NCBI RefSeq assembly: GCF_005503535.1
Contig: NZ_SCNN01000001.1
Location: 310,001 to 374,000 of the forward strand
DNA from: Mesorhizobium comanense
Lineage (GTDB): Bacteria; Pseudomonadota; Alphaproteobacteria; Rhizobiales; Rhizobiaceae
Length of the DNA stretch: 64,000 bases
Reading direction: 5' to 3'
Positions 1 through 8,091 of this stretch are shown in pieces. The translations under genes were made by a program, and so were the position numbers. The notes beneath the pieces are model-generated. The model saw nothing but the letters and a program-made list of their open reading frames with translations. It did no database searches and was not told where the DNA came from. Each line of letters opens with the position of its first letter. Position 1 is the stretch's first letter.

Positions 1-1
1 A

Positions 2-388
2 GGCGACTACCGAGTGCTCTACGACCAGGCCGGGCTGATGGTCCGGCTGAGCGAAACGCACTGGATCAAGGCCGGCATCGAATACACCGACGGTCTCGCC
101 TATTTCTCCGTCGTCGTCACCAATGACACGTCCGACTGGTCGCTGGTCGCCATTCATGCCGGCCCGGACGGCGTCAGGATCAGGCTGACCCGCCACGGCG
201 AGGCGATCCGCGTCCAGTATCTCGACGCCGCGGACGGCCGCTGGAAGCCGGTGCGGCTCGCTTACTTTCCGGTTTCGAAGGCGGTCGATGTCGGCATGAT
301 GTGCTGTTCGCCGCAGCGCGAGGGTTTCGAGGTCACCTTCTCCGCATTCTCGGTCGGCCCGCCGATCGCGCGGGAATTGCACGACTGA
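2..388 (+). CDS. DUF1349 family protein (C-terminal part)
   Basis: The reading frame is open from the first bases of the window, so the N-terminus lies outside; 128 residues are visible. The stretch DYRVLYDQAGLMVRL followed by HWIKAGIEY and the late motif MCCSPQREGFEVTF are typical of DUF1349 proteins, which have a concanavalin A-like beta-sandwich fold and are about 200 residues long. About two thirds of the protein is therefore present. The family is sometimes annotated as a regulator of an enolase-like protein, but its real function is unknown. An internal GTG near position 14 is not the start, because the family resemblance continues upstream of it. Confidence 0.8.
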   Translation, partial: GDYRVLYDQAGLMVRLSETHWIKAGIEYTDGLAYFSVVVTNDTSDWSLVAIHAGPDGVRIRLTRHGEAIRVQYLDAADGRWKPVRLAYFPVSKAVDVGMMCCSPQREGFEVTFSAFSVGPPIARELHD

Positions 389-440
389 GACAAGGCCTCG
401 GCTGTCAGGGCCAGCCGCAAAAGGCCGCCCTTCCGCAGCC

Positions 441-1481
441 ATGACGATTGGCATAAAACAGCTGAGCCCTGTGCGCCTGGAGTTGTCGATCGTCATGCCG
501 TCGACCGATCCGCTCATCCTCTTCTACACCTCCTTCTTCGGCAAGCCTGTCGACATAGCGGCCATACCGGGCTGCGCGTCGCCCGTGGAATGGACCAACG
601 ACCGGCGCCGCATCGCCGAAGCCACGGCGGTTGTCTTTCATCTTCCCGATTTCCGCGAAATACGCGACGCCCGCAAATATCCTGGCCAGGACTGGGTCGC
701 CTGGTCGATGGAAAGCCGGCAGAACTATCCGTTGATGGCCGATCCTGGTTTCATGAGGCACTTCGACATCACCATGACCTATGAAGCCGGATCGGACGTC
801 TGGGTCCCTTACCTTCCGGGCATGCGCCTGTGGGAGGCGGCACGGGCAAGTCCGGTGCCGCTGAAGACGGAAGCCATGCCCGCCGTCCTTTTTCAATCCT
901 CCGGCATAGACCGAAGCGGCCGCGATGCGTTTCTTACCGAGCTCTCCCGGCATATCGGCGTCGATTGCTACGGGCGGCATCGGCCGAACCGATGGCTCGA
1001 TGGCCCCGATCTCGGCCGGAAGACCAAGATCGAGACCATCGGCCGCTACCGCTTCTGCCTGGCCCTGGAGAATTCGATCGCGCCTGACTACGTCACCGAG
1101 AAGATTTTCGATCCGCTGCTCGCCGGTGCGGTTCCGGTCTATCTTGGCGCGCCCAATGTCGCGGAATTCGTGCCTGAACATTCCTTCATCGACGCCGCGT
1201 CCTTCGCCACGCCGGCCGACCTGGCAGCCTATCTTCGCCATCTCATCCAGACGCCAGCGGCCTATGAAGCCTATTTCACCTGGCGCTCAAAGCCCTTGCC
1301 GGCGCCACTTGCCGGCTGGTTGGGCCGGTTCGAGACACCGCCCATGTGCCGCCTGGCGCAACTGGCACATCAGCGCCTGCAAAAAGGGGGCGACCGCCGG
1401 CCGCGCCGATCGTCACTGCCGTTTGGTCTCAGGGCCTTCTTGCGCACGCGGCTGTATCGCTGGCGGAAGCGGTTCCGATAA
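441..1481 (+). CDS. GT10 family alpha-1,3/1,4-fucosyltransferase-like protein
   Basis: This is a putative cytoplasmic glycosyltransferase of family GT10, which moves fucose from GDP-fucose to a glycan acceptor. The C-terminal half carries the family signature: FCLALENS, then DYVTEKIFDPLLAGAVPVYL, around residues 207-240 of 346. The EKI(F/Y)-type segment is the nucleotide-sugar-binding region of alpha-1,3-fucosyltransferases. There is no signal peptide or membrane segment; the basic C-terminus (RLYRWRKRFR) could help membrane association, as in Helicobacter enzymes. Translation may instead begin at Met19 (position 495). It is followed by two other transferase-like genes on the same strand, which suggests a role in decorating LPS or another surface glycan. 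Acceptor and linkage cannot be told. Confidence 0.85.
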   Translation: MTIGIKQLSPVRLELSIVMPSTDPLILFYTSFFGKPVDIAAIPGCASPVEWTNDRRRIAEATAVVFHLPDFREIRDARKYPGQDWVAWSMESRQNYPLMADPGFMRHFDITMTYEAGSDVWVPYLPGMRLWEAARASPVPLKTEAMPAVLFQSSGIDRSGRDAFLTELSRHIGVDCYGRHRPNRWLDGPDLGRKTKIETIGRYRFCLALENSIAPDYVTEKIFDPLLAGAVPVYLGAPNVAEFVPEHSFIDAASFATPADLAAYLRHLIQTPAAYEAYFTWRSKPLPAPLAGWLGRFETPPMCRLAQLAHQRLQKGGDRRPRRSSLPFGLRAFLRTRLYRWRKRFR

Positions 1482-1517
1482 AGCGCTATGCCGCTGGAAG
1501 GCCGGCCGAAGATCATG

Positions 1518-1572
1518 CTAGAGCATGGTGTCGGGAAGTGTGAAGCGGTTTCCGGACGCAGTCATGCTCTAG
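1518..1572. repeat. Rhizobial-type palindromic intergenic repeat
   Basis: This 55-bp element lies between two glycosyltransferase genes. It is bounded by perfect 10-bp inverted arms, ctagagcatg and catgctctag, and its interior contains gggaagtgtgaagcggttt followed by ccgga. This layout (gagcatg, then cgggaaagtgtgaagcggttttcgg, then catgctc) resembles a short palindromic element that I remember as widespread between genes of Rhizobiales. As RNA it would form a long hairpin. I did not see a second copy in the window. Confidence 0.6.
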
Positions 1573-1627
1573 CCATTTGACTTGGAAGCGTGTTCGGCCT
1601 GAAGCGCCCGGCTCCAGGGAAGCAGCC

Positions 1628-2392
1628 ATGGTTCTCGTCGCCATCCCGGTCCATGAACGCGCTGAGCTCGTCCGCCACTGTTTCGCCACCGCGGCTGAAC
1701 TGATCCTGCCCCAGGGGTCGCGGATCGTGGTCCATGACGACGCCAGTCCGACGCTGGACGTGGCAAGGCTTATCGCCGATACCGGGCTGACGGCCCAGCT
1801 TGAGCGCGCGGCCACCCGCAGGGGCGCCTCGGGCACCATCACCCACATCTGGCGGTCCTTCCTCGGCTCCGATCAGCAGTATCTTCTGTTTCTCGATAGC
1901 GACATGATCATCAATCGCGATGCCCTCGGTGCCGGACTTGACCGGATGGCTGGATTCGACGGACTTCTGACGCTCTACAATTCGATCATCCATCCGGGCG
2001 AACCGCTCGGCCCCGACCTGGTGAAGAAAGGTCGCATCGGCAATGCCGGGACGCTCTGGCGACGGCCGCTGGTCGAAGCGGCCCTGGCGGCCGTGGGTGG
2101 CCAGGCCTACATAGACGATCGCTATTGTGAGTTCTTTGGCGCCCGCAACATCCCGCTGGCGGCGATGGCGCGCAGCCGGGTCCAGCATCTCGGCATTGCC
2201 GGCGAGAACTATCATCCTTTCGGCGCCTTGGACCATGGCATCGGGTTTGTCCCTGACTCCCCACGCCAGTCCGCCGCCATTGTCCACGCCCACGACCAGT
2301 TGTTGAGCCGCCAGGACGCGCTTCTGCCCAGCGTCTCGTGGCTGCGGGCGCGGCGCGGCCGCTCATTCTGGCGGAGACTTATCGGCCGCTGA
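1628..2392 (+). CDS. GT-A (family 2-like) glycosyltransferase
   Basis: A 254-residue protein with a GT-A fold layout: an N-terminal VLVAIPVHERAELVRHC strand-loop-helix, an acidic VVHDDAS turn near residue 37, and LLFLDSDM near residue 85, which supplies the DxD-type metal and nucleotide-sugar site. It has no membrane segment. I chose the ATG preceded by an AGGGA ribosome-binding site; an upstream TTG in frame would add 17 residues that do not look like the family. It lies between the GT10 gene and an exostosin-like gene on the same strand, so a shared surface glycan is likely. Donor and acceptor are unknown. Confidence 0.72.
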   Translation: MVLVAIPVHERAELVRHCFATAAELILPQGSRIVVHDDASPTLDVARLIADTGLTAQLERAATRRGASGTITHIWRSFLGSDQQYLLFLDSDMIINRDALGAGLDRMAGFDGLLTLYNSIIHPGEPLGPDLVKKGRIGNAGTLWRRPLVEAALAAVGGQAYIDDRYCEFFGARNIPLAAMARSRVQHLGIAGENYHPFGALDHGIGFVPDSPRQSAAIVHAHDQLLSRQDALLPSVSWLRARRGRSFWRRLIGR

Positions 2393-2539
2393 GGTTTCAT
2401 CGGCATTTCCGCCCGGCCTGGATCGCGGCGATGCCCTGCTTCCCTGCATTGGGGGGCTGGCGCAATGCACGTCCCGTGCCTTCGAAATTGCTCCGGCAGG
2501 ATGTTGCGCGGGTGCCGGTGTCCGGGCTAACCGTTGCCC

Positions 2540-3556
2540 ATGGGTATGTCGCGCTGGCGGACAAAAATCAAAAAGGCCGTTTATTCCAAGACGCTGAGGT
2601 TTCTCGACGTCCCCCCCGTGCTGTGGTCGCAAGGGATCGGTCATTTCTGCGATTTCGCCGGGCCCGACTGGTATCGCTGCGCGCCGACCGAATCGACCCG
2701 GAGTGACGCCTTCTTCCGGAAACACTATGGTGCCGCTCACGGCATTGTCTGGGTGCGGCTCAGCACGCTGGCGCGGAACCCGCAATCTTGTGATCTCGAC
2801 ACCTTCGCCAGGATTGCCCTTCCGACGATCAACGCTCCGTTCATCCTGCTGACGACCGACGGTGATGCCTCCGTGCCCTCGGATCTGTCGAAGGACACTG
2901 TCGAGCGGCTTCTGGCCAGTCCTTATCTGGTGGCCTGGTACAGCCAGAATTGCGACGGAAGCCATCCCAGGATCAAGCCGTTCCCGATCGGGCTGGATCT
3001 GCATACGCCACGCTCCCTGACGACGCCCGCCGCACTGGTCGCACAATTGGAAATCCTGCGCGAGCGGCAGGGTAATGCGGATCGTCGTCCACCCAGGATC
3101 TTCTGCGATTTCAGCGTCAGCAAAGGCTCGCGCCAGCGTCGGGAGCTGCTTGACGCGCTGGATGCATGCCCCCATGTCGATTTCCTGCAAAAACGAGTGT
3201 CTCAGCGCGAGATCTGGGAGTTGTATTCGCAGTATCCGCTCGTGCTTTCCACCGTGGGGAACGGCCTCGACTGCCATCGGACGTGGGAGCTGCTTTATCT
3301 CGGCTGTATCGTGGTGACCAGGACCTCGCCGCTTGATCCTCTGTACGAAGGCCTGCCTGTCATCATCGTCGACGACTGGCACGAGGCGCGCGACCCCGAG
3401 GCGCCGGCGCGCTGGATCAGGCAGGTCGCGCACCTGACGGATCGGAACTACATCTGGGAGCGTCTGCGCCCGCAAACCTATCTTGAGCCCCTCAGGCAGG
3501 AACTCCGGCAGGCCGCGCTTTCACCACGGGACGTGCAGGATCTCCAGCTTCGGTAA
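2540..3556 (+). CDS. Exostosin-like glycosyltransferase
   Basis: This soluble protein of about 338 residues ends with a GT-B-type exostosin-like region: GNGLDCHRTWELLYLGCIVV, then SPLDPLYEGLPVIIVDDW, around residues 240-285. This pattern (P/G-x-G-x-D-x-HRxWE, then the nucleotide-sugar pocket) is found in bacterial proteins distantly related to exostosins. The start is either the first ATG used here or a second ATG two codons later. The 3' end overlaps the convergent Och1/Anp1-like gene by 36 bp. The donor sugar is unknown. Confidence 0.65.
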   Translation: MGMSRWRTKIKKAVYSKTLRFLDVPPVLWSQGIGHFCDFAGPDWYRCAPTESTRSDAFFRKHYGAAHGIVWVRLSTLARNPQSCDLDTFARIALPTINAPFILLTTDGDASVPSDLSKDTVERLLASPYLVAWYSQNCDGSHPRIKPFPIGLDLHTPRSLTTPAALVAQLEILRERQGNADRRPPRIFCDFSVSKGSRQRRELLDALDACPHVDFLQKRVSQREIWELYSQYPLVLSTVGNGLDCHRTWELLYLGCIVVTRTSPLDPLYEGLPVIIVDDWHEARDPEAPARWIRQVAHLTDRNYIWERLRPQTYLEPLRQELRQAALSPRDVQDLQLR

Positions 3557-5095
3557 TCCGACCGGCCTGATGCCGAGGTCATTGGCCAGCAAGCCGAAGG
3601 CTTCGGTCTCGATCAGGTCGCGGTAGGGGATCTCGGGGAAACGAAGGCCGCCGCGATGCAGGGCGGCATCGACCAGCAGCATGGTTCCGCCGACCGCGTC
3701 GAGCCCGACAATGTCGAGATGCCGGACATCGCTGAGGTGATACCGGTTCGGCGTCTGCGCGGGAGGCTGGTGGAGGCCGCCGCGTATGTCACGGTAATAG
3801 CGATAATCCCGCGCCTGCCCTCTGATGATGAAGCTGTTGAGGTCGAAACTGCCGCCATTGGCAATCTTCACGCAATTGGGCACCACGATGCGGTGTCCCG
3901 CGGCGATCAGCCGGTTCAGCACGTCGTGCGGAAAGCGCCAGACGTCGATGTCGATCCACAGCGCCCAATCGTCATCCTCTTTGAGGCCGTGGTCGATCAG
4001 GTAATTTCGAACCTTGGCGATCGCGCCGCGCCTGACGCGCTGCATCCTCGGCTTCGCCCGTTTTGCCCTGTCGAGAGTCGTGCCGACCTCTCTGCGGAGC
4101 AAGACGATGTCACGATATTTGCCGGCTAATTTCTCGGTTGCCGCCTGCAGCCTCTCCCAGCTCCCGTCCAGGCTGTCGCCTTCACAGAAGACCAGCTTGA
4201 TCCTGTCCTTGGGGTAGTCGAGCCCGTCGAGCGCGTCGAGGAAGGGCTGGATGAGATCGGCGGCATCCCGAAGCGGCACCAGGACGGCAATGTTGCGGCC
4301 TTGAGGATGCGGTGCCGACAGAACGGTCTTGTCGATACCGGCCTTGGCCTCGCTCTCGTCCAGATATGTGCCGCGTGTCAGGCGATAGCGGAGCCGGTAG
4401 GCCCGGTTACGCAGCTTGGTCCACAATGTCGGCGGTGGCTGCGGGGTCCACCAGGTGCCGGCCCAGTGATGGACCGAAAGCGGCGTTGTTTCGTCGCCGG
4501 TCGCGCGCTCCGTGCCGCCGGCCGACGTGACCGGCGCGAACAGGCCGGAAGGATGGATGGCAAAAGCGGCCTGATCGGCATAGCCGCGCTGGGCGGAGGT
4601 CAGAAGGCAAGGGCCGGTCGCGTCGAGGACGTCCTTGGCGGCGGCGAGCCCAGGCATCATCGACAGCAGATGAAGCCAGAACGGATGGCCGGGCGGGCTT
4701 GCCATGGTGCCGTTGAACAAGAGGTAGGGCAGGCCCCGGAAATCCGCCTGGACCGCCGCGTGCGAAGCCGGCTCCTTGCACAGCACGACGCGGCTTTCGC
4801 CCATGATCGGTTCGAAAGGCGCGACGCATTCGCAGTCGATGTCGGCATAGACGCCGCCAAAATGGTGCAGCAGCATGTAGCGCGCCGCGTCCGACCGCTG
4901 CACGCCGTTCGTGTAGCTGCAGAACATCGGCAGGAAATCGGGGTAGTGCTCGGCCACGAATTCGAGCAGCATCCGGTCGCTCCAGAACATCGTCGTCCAG
5001 TGCGGATTGTGTCGCTTCCAGCTGTCGGCATAGGCCTGGAAACGGGCCGGGACGCTGTCGGTCTTCCATGTCTGGTGCAGGATCGGCGGGATCAT
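3521..5095 (-). CDS. Two-domain glycosyltransferase: Och1-like plus Anp1/Mnn9-like
   Basis: A 524-residue protein made of two transferase modules. Residues 1-225 begin IPPILHQTWKT and contain HHFGGVYADIDCECVAPFEP (DxD at 85-87), the hallmark of the DXD sugar-binding family that includes yeast Och1 and bacterial capsular polysaccharide transferases. Residues 268-524 contain VLVPLRDAADLIQPFLDAL, WALWIDIDVWRFP (second DxD at 382-384) and VVPNCVKIANGG, which match the Anp1/Mnn9/Van1 mannosyltransferase family (GT62). A basic linker (residues 226-245) separates them. The ATG overlaps the stop of the upstream GT4 gene (ATGA), so the two are translationally coupled. Joining two families best known from yeast mannan synthesis is unusual. 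I infer consecutive transfer of two sugars, possibly mannose. Confidence 0.8.
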   Translation of the reverse strand: MIPPILHQTWKTDSVPARFQAYADSWKRHNPHWTTMFWSDRMLLEFVAEHYPDFLPMFCSYTNGVQRSDAARYMLLHHFGGVYADIDCECVAPFEPIMGESRVVLCKEPASHAAVQADFRGLPYLLFNGTMASPPGHPFWLHLLSMMPGLAAAKDVLDATGPCLLTSAQRGYADQAAFAIHPSGLFAPVTSAGGTERATGDETTPLSVHHWAGTWWTPQPPPTLWTKLRNRAYRLRYRLTRGTYLDESEAKAGIDKTVLSAPHPQGRNIAVLVPLRDAADLIQPFLDALDGLDYPKDRIKLVFCEGDSLDGSWERLQAATEKLAGKYRDIVLLRREVGTTLDRAKRAKPRMQRVRRGAIAKVRNYLIDHGLKEDDDWALWIDIDVWRFPHDVLNRLIAAGHRIVVPNCVKIANGGSFDLNSFIIRGQARDYRYYRDIRGGLHQPPAQTPNRYHLSDVRHLDIVGLDAVGGTMLLVDAALHRGGLRFPEIPYRDLIETEAFGLLANDLGIRPVGLPKLEILHVPW

Positions 5096-6336
5096 TGGCG
5101 GCTCGCTGCGGAAGGAGATGACGGGGTGTTGCCTGTGTCTTTGTCCAATCCAAGCCCGGCGCGAACGGCATCGCGGACAGCCTGCGGACCAAACCTTGCC
5201 CATGCGGCTTGATGCGCATGCATGCGCTGCCTTGCCCTGCTTTCGGCATCGAGACACAATCCGATCGCCATGTCGGCCAGGCCTTCGTCGTTTGGCGACA
5301 GGAGCACCTCGTCGCCCTCGACCAGGCCCAGCCCCTCGGCGGCAAGCGGTGTAGCGACCACTGGAACGCCCCAGGCCATCGCCTCCAGGATCTTGATGCG
5401 CGTGCCGCCGCCCGCGCTGAGCGGAACGATGCTCAGATGCGCACCGGACAGAAGCGGCGCCACGCTGTCGGGGCTTTCGACAAGCTCGACATAGGGCAAT
5501 TCGGCCAGGGCGCGCACGCCAGCCTTCGGATCGCGCCCGGCCAGGACAAGCCGCGCGCCGGGCAACGCGCGCCGTATGCGGGGCACTATGGCATGGGCCA
5601 ATCGCTGGGCGGCATCGACATTCGGCGGATAGCCGAGGTGGCCGATGAACAGGATCACCGGGAATCCATCATCGGCTGCGGCTTCGGCGGGCAGCAGCCT
5701 TGGAATGTCCGCGGCGTTGGGAATTCCGTTGGGAATGACATCGATCGGCACCTGGTGCCGGGAACCCTTCGGCAGTTTCTCGCGATCCTCACCCGAGCAG
5801 ACCCAAACCCTGTCGACAAGCGCGAGCGCCTTTCTCTCCAGGCGCCAGATGCCAATCGACGCGCGGAACGCCGCCAGCCGTGATTTCTTCGGTTGGCCGT
5901 GGCCCATCTGATGAGCCAGGTCAGACTCGACATTGTGCATGTCCAGGATGAGTTGCCTGACCAGCGGCCGCAAAGGCCGCAGCAGCTTGAACAGGCCGAT
6001 CCCCTCGATCACGACGGTATCAGGCTTGAAGTCCCCAACGATGGCCTTCAGCCGTGCCAGGGCGGAGCGTGAAATGCGATGTTCGGCTCTTATGCGCCAC
6101 CACCCGATTGATGCCGTCCGGGCCTCGCCCTCGATCGACAGCGCCTCGGTGCGGATCATCGGGTCGGGCAGATCAGCGGGGCCGGCCCGCGGCAGCACGG
6201 AGACCAGGCGGACTGGTCCGAAGCCTGCCGCCGCCACGGCATTGCGGTGGTTTCTCAGGTCCGCGCCGGAGATCGGCGGAAACGCCGGGTCATGCGATAC
6301 GACAAGCACGCGCCGTTCGCCGTCGAAAGCCGGCAT
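5092..6336 (-). CDS. GT4 family glycosyltransferase
   Basis: A GT-B retaining glycosyltransferase of about 414 residues. The N-terminal domain starts RRVLVVSHDPAFPPISGADLRN, with the acceptor-side glycine-rich loop. The C-terminal domain shows VIPNGI, ILFIGHLGYPPNVDAA and then GGTRIKILEAMAWGVPVVAT, the donor-binding E-x7-E region of GT4 enzymes. There are no membrane segments. An upstream TTG (position 6369) would add 11 residues; I prefer the internal ATG because the conserved fold begins only a few residues after it. The stop overlaps the ATG of the Och1/Anp1-like gene, so both probably act on the same glycan. The donor sugar is unknown. Confidence 0.85.
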   Translation of the reverse strand: MPAFDGERRVLVVSHDPAFPPISGADLRNHRNAVAAAGFGPVRLVSVLPRAGPADLPDPMIRTEALSIEGEARTASIGWWRIRAEHRISRSALARLKAIVGDFKPDTVVIEGIGLFKLLRPLRPLVRQLILDMHNVESDLAHQMGHGQPKKSRLAAFRASIGIWRLERKALALVDRVWVCSGEDREKLPKGSRHQVPIDVIPNGIPNAADIPRLLPAEAAADDGFPVILFIGHLGYPPNVDAAQRLAHAIVPRIRRALPGARLVLAGRDPKAGVRALAELPYVELVESPDSVAPLLSGAHLSIVPLSAGGGTRIKILEAMAWGVPVVATPLAAEGLGLVEGDEVLLSPNDEGLADMAIGLCLDAESRARQRMHAHQAAWARFGPQAVRDAVRAGLGLDKDTGNTPSSPSAASRQ

Positions 6337-6561
6337 GGCGACATCAGGTTGCACCCCAGTGCTGTTCAAAGCGCGTGTCCGAGCCGCGGCGCAGGCTCAA
6401 TCCCAGACGGCATTCACGAGGCCCCCCGAAAGCCACAGAAATCAGCTTCGACTTGTTTAGCTGAACGGCGCTTTCGTCAAGCGCTTGATTGTCTGTGGAT
6501 ATCAGGAGTGCCGTTTTGCGGGCCGGCCAGAACCTTGGCCGCCAGGGTCTCACCGCTACGC

Positions 6562-8091
6562 CTATCGCCTGGACCAGGCCAGCCAGCGCGCCGCCAGGCG
6601 CCGGCGCAGCGACGTGAGCCGCGTTCGCCTGTAGGCATCGCCCGCCATCTTGATGCCCTGCGCCTGCGTCGGGAAAGGATGAATGACATCGGCCAGAGCG
6701 TGCAGTCCCATGCCCGACCTGATGGCGAGTGTCACCGCGTTGATCATCTCGCCGGCATGGCTGGCGACGACCGTCGCACCTAGGATGCGGTCGGATCCTT
6801 CCCTGACATGGATCTTGACGAAACCCTCCTCCTCGCCGTCCATCACGGCACGGGCGACATCATGCATCAGCACCGTGTAGGTCTTGACCGGAATGCCGTT
6901 GCGGCGTGCCTCGATCGGGTAAAGGCCGACATGGGCAATCTCCGGATCGGTGTAGGTGCACCAGGGGATAACGAGGTCGCTCAGCCTTTCGCGACCGCGA
7001 AACAGGGCGTTGCGCACGACAATGCGGGCTGTCGCTTCCGCGGTGTGGGTGAACTTGTATTCCAGGCATACATCGCCCGCCGCGTAGATGTGCGGATTCG
7101 TGGTTCTGAGGTGGTCGTCGACCTGGATGCCCGAGGCGTCATAGGCCACCCCGGCCTCTTCCAGGCCGAGACCCCCGACATTGGGCGAGCGGCCGACGCC
7201 GGTGATGATCTCGTCGACGGAAATCGTCGTCGTGTCGCCGTCCCGCAGCAGGTCGGCGAGCTTCTTGCCGTTCTCTGCCCGCACCGCCACCACTTCGGTG
7301 TTCAGCCGCACCTCGACCCCTTCGCGCGCCAGCGCGTCCGAAAGGATCTGCGCGGCGTCACGTTCCTCGCCGGGCAGGAACATCGGATCGCTCTGCGCCA
7401 GGATGACTTTCGCGCCGAGCAGGCAGAAGGCCTGGGCCGTCTCGCAGCCAAGCGGACCGCCGCCGATGACGAGGAGCCGTGGCGGGCATTTTATCAGGTT
7501 GAACATGCTCTCATTGTCGAGATAGCCGGCCTCGGCCAGGCCGGGGATCGCCGGCCCGCTCGCATGCGCCCCAGTCGCAATCAGTGCCTTCCTGAAAAGC
7601 AGCGTCTTGCCGCCGACCACGACCGTGTCCGGTCCGCCGAAGCGCGCCTCGCCGAAATAGAGGTCGATGCCCTCGGCCGCTATTCTCTCGGCCGAATCGG
7701 CGCGGCTGATTCGTTGGCGGATCTGCCGCATCCGCATCATGGCCCGCTCGAAGTCGACGCGCAGATGCTGCGGCGTGTCGCCGCCGAAATTCTCGGCATC
7801 GCGCATGTCGGCATAGAGCCTGGCGGTTCGGATGATCGACTTGGACGGGATGCCGCCGACATTGACGCACGCGCCGCCGATCAGCCCGCGTTCGATAAGA
7901 GCAACCCTTGCGCCGAGGCTTGCCGCGTCACGCGCAGCGGTCAGCCCGGCCGGCCCGGCGCCGATGACGATCAGATTGTAGGGACCGTCCGGTTCCGGGT
8001 TCTTCCAGTGTGGCGGATGTGCGCTCCGGATCAGTCCGGCGTCGCTGCGGTCGACAGGGAAGACGGCGGCCTTTGTCCGTTCACGCGACAT
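6562..8091 (-). CDS. Mercuric-reductase-like FAD/NAD(P) oxidoreductase with altered redox motif
   Basis: A 509-residue member of the pyridine nucleotide-disulfide oxidoreductase family: FAD-binding GAGPAG at residues 44-49, NAD(P)-binding VIGGGPLGCETA near 210, the second FAD motif YAAGDVC near 340, and a C-terminal dimerisation domain. The usual redox motif GGxCxNxGCxPSK reads GGACVNVGGIPSK, so Cys75 is kept but the second cysteine (position 80) is Gly. The C-terminal HPxxTxxE region reads HPFPTQAQ, with Gln in place of the catalytic Glu. A normal dithiol cycle is therefore unlikely; the protein may be an NADH oxidase-like flavoprotein or act on something else. The first 30 residues are an extra basic extension. 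It overlaps the GH144-like gene by 11 bp. Confidence 0.85.
   Translation of the reverse strand: MSRERTKAAVFPVDRSDAGLIRSAHPPHWKNPEPDGPYNLIVIGAGPAGLTAARDAASLGARVALIERGLIGGACVNVGGIPSKSIIRTARLYADMRDAENFGGDTPQHLRVDFERAMMRMRQIRQRISRADSAERIAAEGIDLYFGEARFGGPDTVVVGGKTLLFRKALIATGAHASGPAIPGLAEAGYLDNESMFNLIKCPPRLLVIGGGPLGCETAQAFCLLGAKVILAQSDPMFLPGEERDAAQILSDALAREGVEVRLNTEVVAVRAENGKKLADLLRDGDTTTISVDEIITGVGRSPNVGGLGLEEAGVAYDASGIQVDDHLRTTNPHIYAAGDVCLEYKFTHTAEATARIVVRNALFRGRERLSDLVIPWCTYTDPEIAHVGLYPIEARRNGIPVKTYTVLMHDVARAVMDGEEEGFVKIHVREGSDRILGATVVASHAGEMINAVTLAIRSGMGLHALADVIHPFPTQAQGIKMAGDAYRRTRLTSLRRRLAARWLAWSRR

Noticed and set aside
405-1241. 278-codon frame opposite the GT10 gene
   Set aside because: It is antisense to clear GT10 motifs and has no ribosome-binding site or family resemblance.
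2363-3475. 370-codon frame opposite the exostosin-like gene
   Set aside because: Its composition is typical of a shadow frame, while the plus-strand frame has the exostosin-type motif GNGLDCHRTWE.
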